DNA from: Endotrypanum monterogeii
Taxonomy: Eukaryota > Euglenozoa > Kinetoplastea > Trypanosomatida > Trypanosomatidae
Assembly: GCA_000333855.2 (NCBI GenBank)
Contig: CM007323.1
Location: 70,011 to 123,657, forward strand
Length of the DNA: 53,647 bases
Reading direction: 5' to 3'
The notes under the pieces are model-generated. The model was not told where the DNA came from, did no database searches, and saw only the letters and a program-made list of their open reading frames with translations. Shown here piece after piece: positions 50,501 through 53,647 of this stretch. Within the stretch, counting starts at the first letter, position 1. Each line of letters starts with the position of its first letter. The translations under genes were made by a program, and so were the position numbers.

Positions 50501-52796
50501 AATACCTTCGGTGGAGTCAACAGTGACCCCACCGTGGTCCGCTGGATCAGCCACGACGATGACGACGAGAAGCAGCTGCGACTTGGAGGATGCGAGAGGC
50601 GTGAACAGTGCCTACCTCAGAAAGGCCGGCGTCGACGCACATCGCGACGGGGGAGGCAGCTATCGCTCTGAACTGAGGACGAGGGGCGGGGTGGCAGTCC
50701 CGGGGCTGTTATTGCCCTGCTCCTCCTCTCTGTCAGTGCCGCTGTTGCCAGAAGAAAGGGAAATACGAGGTCTTCAGAGCGACATGGGTGAACGTGTCGC
50801 CACGGAGGCACGGCTGCTCAGCACGAGAACCCGCCATGCGCACCCCCTCTCTGACGTGGCGCTCCAACACCAACAGCAATGCCAGCATTCGGCAGCTGTT
50901 GCATCTGCGACGGTGCTGCACACGGCTGCCGTCCAGCTCCAGAGCCGAACTCCCTGCGAAGCTGTCAGTCTGCGACTGCTCACACTTCTGTACCGGTACC
51001 CGTTGCTGCACACGCTGCAGCCAGTCACGGCGAGCCACGTGCACCTTGTCGCCAGGGAGCTCAACAAGGGACTGCACATCCTCCAGACAGCAATGCGGAC
51101 CCGCTTCGGAGATGTCTGGTGGATGCAATGGCGCTCAAAACGCGAAGGTGAAACACAGAGCTACTACGCCCGCGCCTTGGCGGACGCACAGCGCGGGAGC
51201 AGCCTCTTCGGGTCGTCGAGACCACTGACTGCGTCACCACCCCCGACGGAAGCAGGGGCCACATCTGTTACCCCTGGGGTGCAAGAACAACTTCCCCCGC
51301 CGAGGATGACGGACATGTCGGCGTTGCAGCGAGATGCGTCCCTCATCTTCACAGAAGCTCCGCCGTGGCAGGCATCCCTTTCGCATCCGCAGGGTACAAC
51401 AACGGAGGCAAGAGGGCCAGAGGCGGTGGGCCTCCACGGCTCACACCTGACGTCTGCGCCGCCGCCACAGCAAGAAGAACCTTCACGGGGAGAGACGTTC
51501 TATTCCGCCTTGTGGAACACAAACCTGTACCGGGGACCGGCAGACGAGGTGCGGCATAGAAGTCGTCGAGGGCCGTGGCCGAAGCCCACAACCTCTGCCA
51601 CCACCCCTATACAAGATGCGACTACCGAAGCGGTCGCGGCGGCATCGGCCTACGCGACAACGAAGCCCTGCGACGCGCACGAAGTTGATATCGTGTACGA
51701 CGTAGACTGGGATGTGCCGCCAGCCTACACACCCGAGGTATCCCTCGACTTCTCAGCCTTCACGACGACGTCGGTCGAGACACAAGAAAGCACAAGGCAG
51801 CTTGTAGAATCTCTGCAGCAGCGTGAACGTCTTCAAAGGAACGAGGACGGTGACGACGACGACGACGACGACGTGGATCACAGCATCAGCGATGAAACCT
51901 CCGAAGCGCCTGGGGTATGCATCCTGTCGCGCGCGTGCCGCCGGCTGTTGCATGATGAACTCCCCTCGTTGCAGCAGTACTCCCCCTGGCGCGTCATTTA
52001 TAGCACACGGATACACGGTGTAAGCCTGAGCACACTGTTCGCAAACTGCCGCCGTGAGGTGGAACTCGATTTTTGTCGTGGCAACATGACGACGTCTGCA
52101 GACACAACGCTTCCGACCTCGAAGCCAATGATGCTGCTGCTGGAGCTGCCTTCTTCAACGTCGCACAACTTTGATGAGGATGCCGCGGGGGTGCGAAACG
52201 CGTGGGCCCAGCCTGGGGCACACAAACAAGAAGACGGCGGTTGCCATGTACACAACCACGACTGCAGCCACGGCTGCACCAACAACAGCGACGGCAAGAA
52301 AAGGACGAAGCGGAATAATAAACTTTTCATAGGCGCCTTTCTATCCGACCCACTGCAGCCCGAGTCGCGGCGGTACTACGGCGATGGAAACTGTTTCGTG
52401 TTCCAGTTGCTCGTGCCGGGTACTTCTGAGACGGAGGCAACAGAAACAGGTGCTTCTGACAGAAAGCCCAGATCGTCATCGCTCACCGCTGGCGCCACTG
52501 CGGCCTCGTCGACGAGGCCGCAGCTTCGCGTGCATCACTCCAGTCACCGCAACACGCACTACATCAATTGCCGCTCTACCTCTATCGTCATCGGTGGTGG
52601 CGACGGCGGCAGTAGCATCTACCTCGACAGTAGTCTTCGTCACGGTGCGACAAGCGCGTGCGCAACCTTCTCCTCTCCACCTTTGAGTACGTGGGCCTCG
52701 GAGCGGTGCACAGCGGCCGACGGTGAAGGCGATAGTGACGAAGGACAGAAGAGTTTGTGCGTCATCAACGTGGAGGTCATCGTGATGGACGGGTAG
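47583..52796 (+). CDS. Large protein with C-terminal TLDc domain
   Basis: 1737 residues from the first in-frame ATG. The C-terminal ~295 residues are a TLDc domain: ILSRACRRLLHDELPSLQQY, then PWRVIYSTRIHGVSLSTLF (~1445-1490), LFIGAFLSDPL (~1580), RRYYGDGNCFVFQL (~1594-1607), a strand STSIVIGGGDGGSSIYLDSS (~1665-1684), RHGATSACATFSSPPLS, and the final strand CVINVEVIVMD. Asp-, Asn- and Ser-rich inserts split it. TLDc proteins (OXR1, NCOA7, TLDC2, yeast Rtc5/Oxr1) protect against oxidative stress, and several bind the V-ATPase and promote its disassembly. The ~1440 residues before it have helical blocks (LQLALRNAVASAAAGKATV, ~60; LRDLCGLMIACETAEDVFYV, ~547; LLTLLYRYPLLHTLQPVTAS, ~1135) amid low-complexity runs, and I recognise no other domain. 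Domain call strong, cellular role inferred. Confidence 0.85.
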   Translation: MAGRPSDAVRGNAATMATATSRVADDEARKEKTTTRAASLPPSVAPLTDTQLLQLALRNAVASAAAGKATVSAHNYALVLKIIFRKCFLLDELVLLALSMGREARRAEEATATPAHDPRAVDHSGGTAAATQDEPPIAADAAQQLVNAIKNIGMLLPPGLDDEDYSEERAYVTHKDSGEEHVRRQRASTHPTCRAAPVSLASTADDDSEPGHDAETAQWLACLLAKVRSDALPISTLNKINKACLTNKLARSSSTAGHQQVTEVTARTSAAPVYSGLPHLMSSPTRTLSGMASPTGSPNRSDGTAALTASLPVLFATLLWNTACALWNEGFIEDAHHWLSVMDVQGLWKLHRDLCRCSEASSGGGSGDLPAAAAAPSSSSSSTRFGPSEPFEDDAHSENRACPLSWPAVLEESCAADEPTLSHPSAPPSATKASHSKGSEEVTSPANTRPGCTTWNTTTPTVGSGITLSAVATHCSPLPITDPAACFDDVEWLEGNKDEKDYTVTGDDAASGATSSSPKTHRLGAGGGSADTDTSAASLACYVRRLARRTSALRDLCGLMIACETAEDVFYVLYALNYALATQQRKYKQQQQQQQEEDRHRVDEAVAVADDDDDDDDHESTQPMGPETPSTGTGAATRTTSGGLPEVLIITNLLVEFFIAKRAQQLLLEDGELHHVAAVISTVGSPFARPQHNRGGARAPHPLLPHQQRLTDRAIRRACDEVVCAFTNGHCLSLYALESYGIPPPYGDDDNNTLTARLLAPELPHVLIINVLSSTLNYATLYHCSKVFHGVMKCPGVAAAHSYYDPNVGCASLPSSATAAVVAAAAALSHPNRTRRATEEEMQRRRMWTRLPETVTTSETPRTKTLHATSSLSPTDAVKTIAEGLAPLETLKAGWRYCADVVARSTMSGMGSGAKLGAQDHPHPHHKDVRPNFFMGGPPGEDSLLRLPEGGGYAERIAAARREHQAAMHCDRRIPSVESTVTPPWSAGSATTMTTRSSCDLEDARGVNSAYLRKAGVDAHRDGGGSYRSELRTRGGVAVPGLLLPCSSSLSVPLLPEEREIRGLQSDMGERVATEARLLSTRTRHAHPLSDVALQHQQQCQHSAAVASATVLHTAAVQLQSRTPCEAVSLRLLTLLYRYPLLHTLQPVTASHVHLVARELNKGLHILQTAMRTRFGDVWWMQWRSKREGETQSYYARALADAQRGSSLFGSSRPLTASPPPTEAGATSVTPGVQEQLPPPRMTDMSALQRDASLIFTEAPPWQASLSHPQGTTTEARGPEAVGLHGSHLTSAPPPQQEEPSRGETFYSALWNTNLYRGPADEVRHRSRRGPWPKPTTSATTPIQDATTEAVAAASAYATTKPCDAHEVDIVYDVDWDVPPAYTPEVSLDFSAFTTTSVETQESTRQLVESLQQRERLQRNEDGDDDDDDDVDHSISDETSEAPGVCILSRACRRLLHDELPSLQQYSPWRVIYSTRIHGVSLSTLFANCRREVELDFCRGNMTTSADTTLPTSKPMMLLLELPSSTSHNFDEDAAGVRNAWAQPGAHKQEDGGCHVHNHDCSHGCTNNSDGKKRTKRNNKLFIGAFLSDPLQPESRRYYGDGNCFVFQLLVPGTSETEATETGASDRKPRSSSLTAGATAASSTRPQLRVHHSSHRNTHYINCRSTSIVIGGGDGGSSIYLDSSLRHGATSACATFSSPPLSTWASERCTAADGEGDSDEGQKSLCVINVEVIVMDG
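52498..52523. repeat. Perfect 26-bp palindrome inside the TLDc domain gene
   Basis: ctgcggcctcgtc is followed directly by its reverse complement gacgaggccgcag. It encodes part of a low-complexity insert between TLDc strands. Confidence 0.95.
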
Positions 52797-52810
52797 AGGA
52801 CGGAAGGGGT

Positions 52811-52854
<44 letters not shown>

Positions 52855-53647
52855 TTCATGATGCGAAAATGCGATCAGTCATCACTGATAGACGCCGACG
52901 GGCACACGCATACGCTAGACCTCGCGCAGGTCTGTACTCAGTCTATAGGGTCTACTGGCCTTTCAGACCACCCCCTCGACATGGTATTCCTGCCTCTGCA
53001 GCATGCACATCTCACAAACATCACAAATCAAAAGAATGCCCCTCTTTATCGAATGTGTCTGTCTGTAGAGCTGCACGCATCGGAGGAAGGGAAGGACGGC
53101 AGGGCAGCATACTCATTCAATGAGCTGTGGGTGCCCCCCCCCCCCCTTTGGAGACAAAAATTTCAAAATAAATAGGAACTATCCCCACCACCACCACCAC
53201 CATCACGACAGACTCTGTAGTAACGAGGGGGGAAGCGAAAGGAAAAAAAAATATGAAGTAACCGGTAGGCAGTGACACATCATTGGGTGCCGTGCTTATC
53301 TGATGCGCACGAGGGAGGACAACTGACGTCCGCGTGCATGTGTCTATCAAACTGTGTTTGCGTGCGAGCACACGTCCCGGTTAGTATACAATCATGTTAA
53401 TCCCCACCCTTCACCCTTCTGCCTTCACTACACCCACTGGTTTTACACACACACACGAATGAATCGGAAGCACCTCTGCAGCTCTCCTCCCCCGTCCCTG
53501 GCCTCACACACAAACACGTCAGCCCCCTCCTCATCATCATCATCATCACACGTGGCAAACATACAGGCGGAAGGAAGACACAAACATTAACATAAAAAGA
53601 GGTGGAAGACGACGACGAAAACAATATATATTTATATTTATATATAT
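52797..53647. other. 3' flank of the TLDc gene, no gene seen
   Basis: TG and GA repeats (52813-52852), a stretch of complex sequence (52860-53120) with a 105-codon open frame that lacks any recognisable domain, C- and A-runs, and a C/T-rich tract with CA and TCA repeats near the right edge that probably belongs to the leader region of the next gene. Confidence 0.6.

Noticed and set aside
52858..53175. 105-codon + strand frame downstream of the TLDc gene
   Set aside because: No recognisable domain, ends in a C-run, and it lies where a 3' UTR is expected; coding cannot be supported.

Overview
The window looks like nuclear DNA of a trypanosomatid close to Leishmania (Leishmaniinae). The clues are a long run of intronless genes all on the + strand with no strand switch, G/C-ending codons in coding DNA, and long intergenic stretches of polypyrimidine tracts, homopolymers and (CA)n/(TA)n/(TG)n runs, as expected of a polycistronic unit processed by trans-splicing. 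The family content also fits: a Leishmania-type acidic ribosomal protein P1, flagellar proteins and large low-complexity proteins. The P1 protein differs at several positions from the L. infantum P1 I remember, so I do not name a species. An assembly gap of 139 N lies at 23949-24087.

Layout, left to right, all +: the 3' part of a tandem-repeat coiled-coil protein (1-1383); a zinc-binding Rubicon-homology (RH) domain protein (2403-5309); a CFAP58/CCDC147-like flagellar coiled-coil protein (5978-9049); a divergent protein with an actin-fold/exopolyphosphatase-like DIGTGG motif (9927-12002); a DDRGK1/UFBP1 homologue of the UFMylation pathway (12723-13754); a very large LKB1/STK11-like kinase with a possible C-terminal prenylation box (14818-19038); a 3.3 kb non-coding stretch; a cytochrome b5-fused fatty acid 2-hydroxylase (22317-23675); the assembly gap; three diverged GPR1/FUN34/YaaH (SatP-like) membrane proteins (26535-27488, 28645-29511, 32028-32975); an FLVCR-like MFS transporter (35020-36855); a 1596-residue protein of unknown function (39637-44427); two identical copies of ribosomal protein P1 (45196-45531, 46062-46397); and a 1737-residue protein ending in a TLDc domain (47583-52796).

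Neighbours in such a unit share transcription but usually not function, so I infer no operon-like pathway. Some themes recur by family: endolysosome/autophagy (RH domain, TLDc), ER membrane biology (DDRGK1, fatty acid hydroxylase) and small-molecule transport (SatP-like cluster, FLVCR-like).

The least explained signals are structural. A perfect 16-bp hairpin has the stop codon of the second SatP-like gene in its loop. A 29-bp perfect inverted repeat made of compound microsatellites lies upstream of the kinase gene. Three perfect palindromes of 20, 26 and 28 bp lie inside coding regions. (CA)n-(TA)n-(TG)n runs repeatedly occur in the same order and can fold back. Start codons were set to the first in-frame ATG; several frames stay open further upstream but only through GTG/TTG codons or simple repeats.
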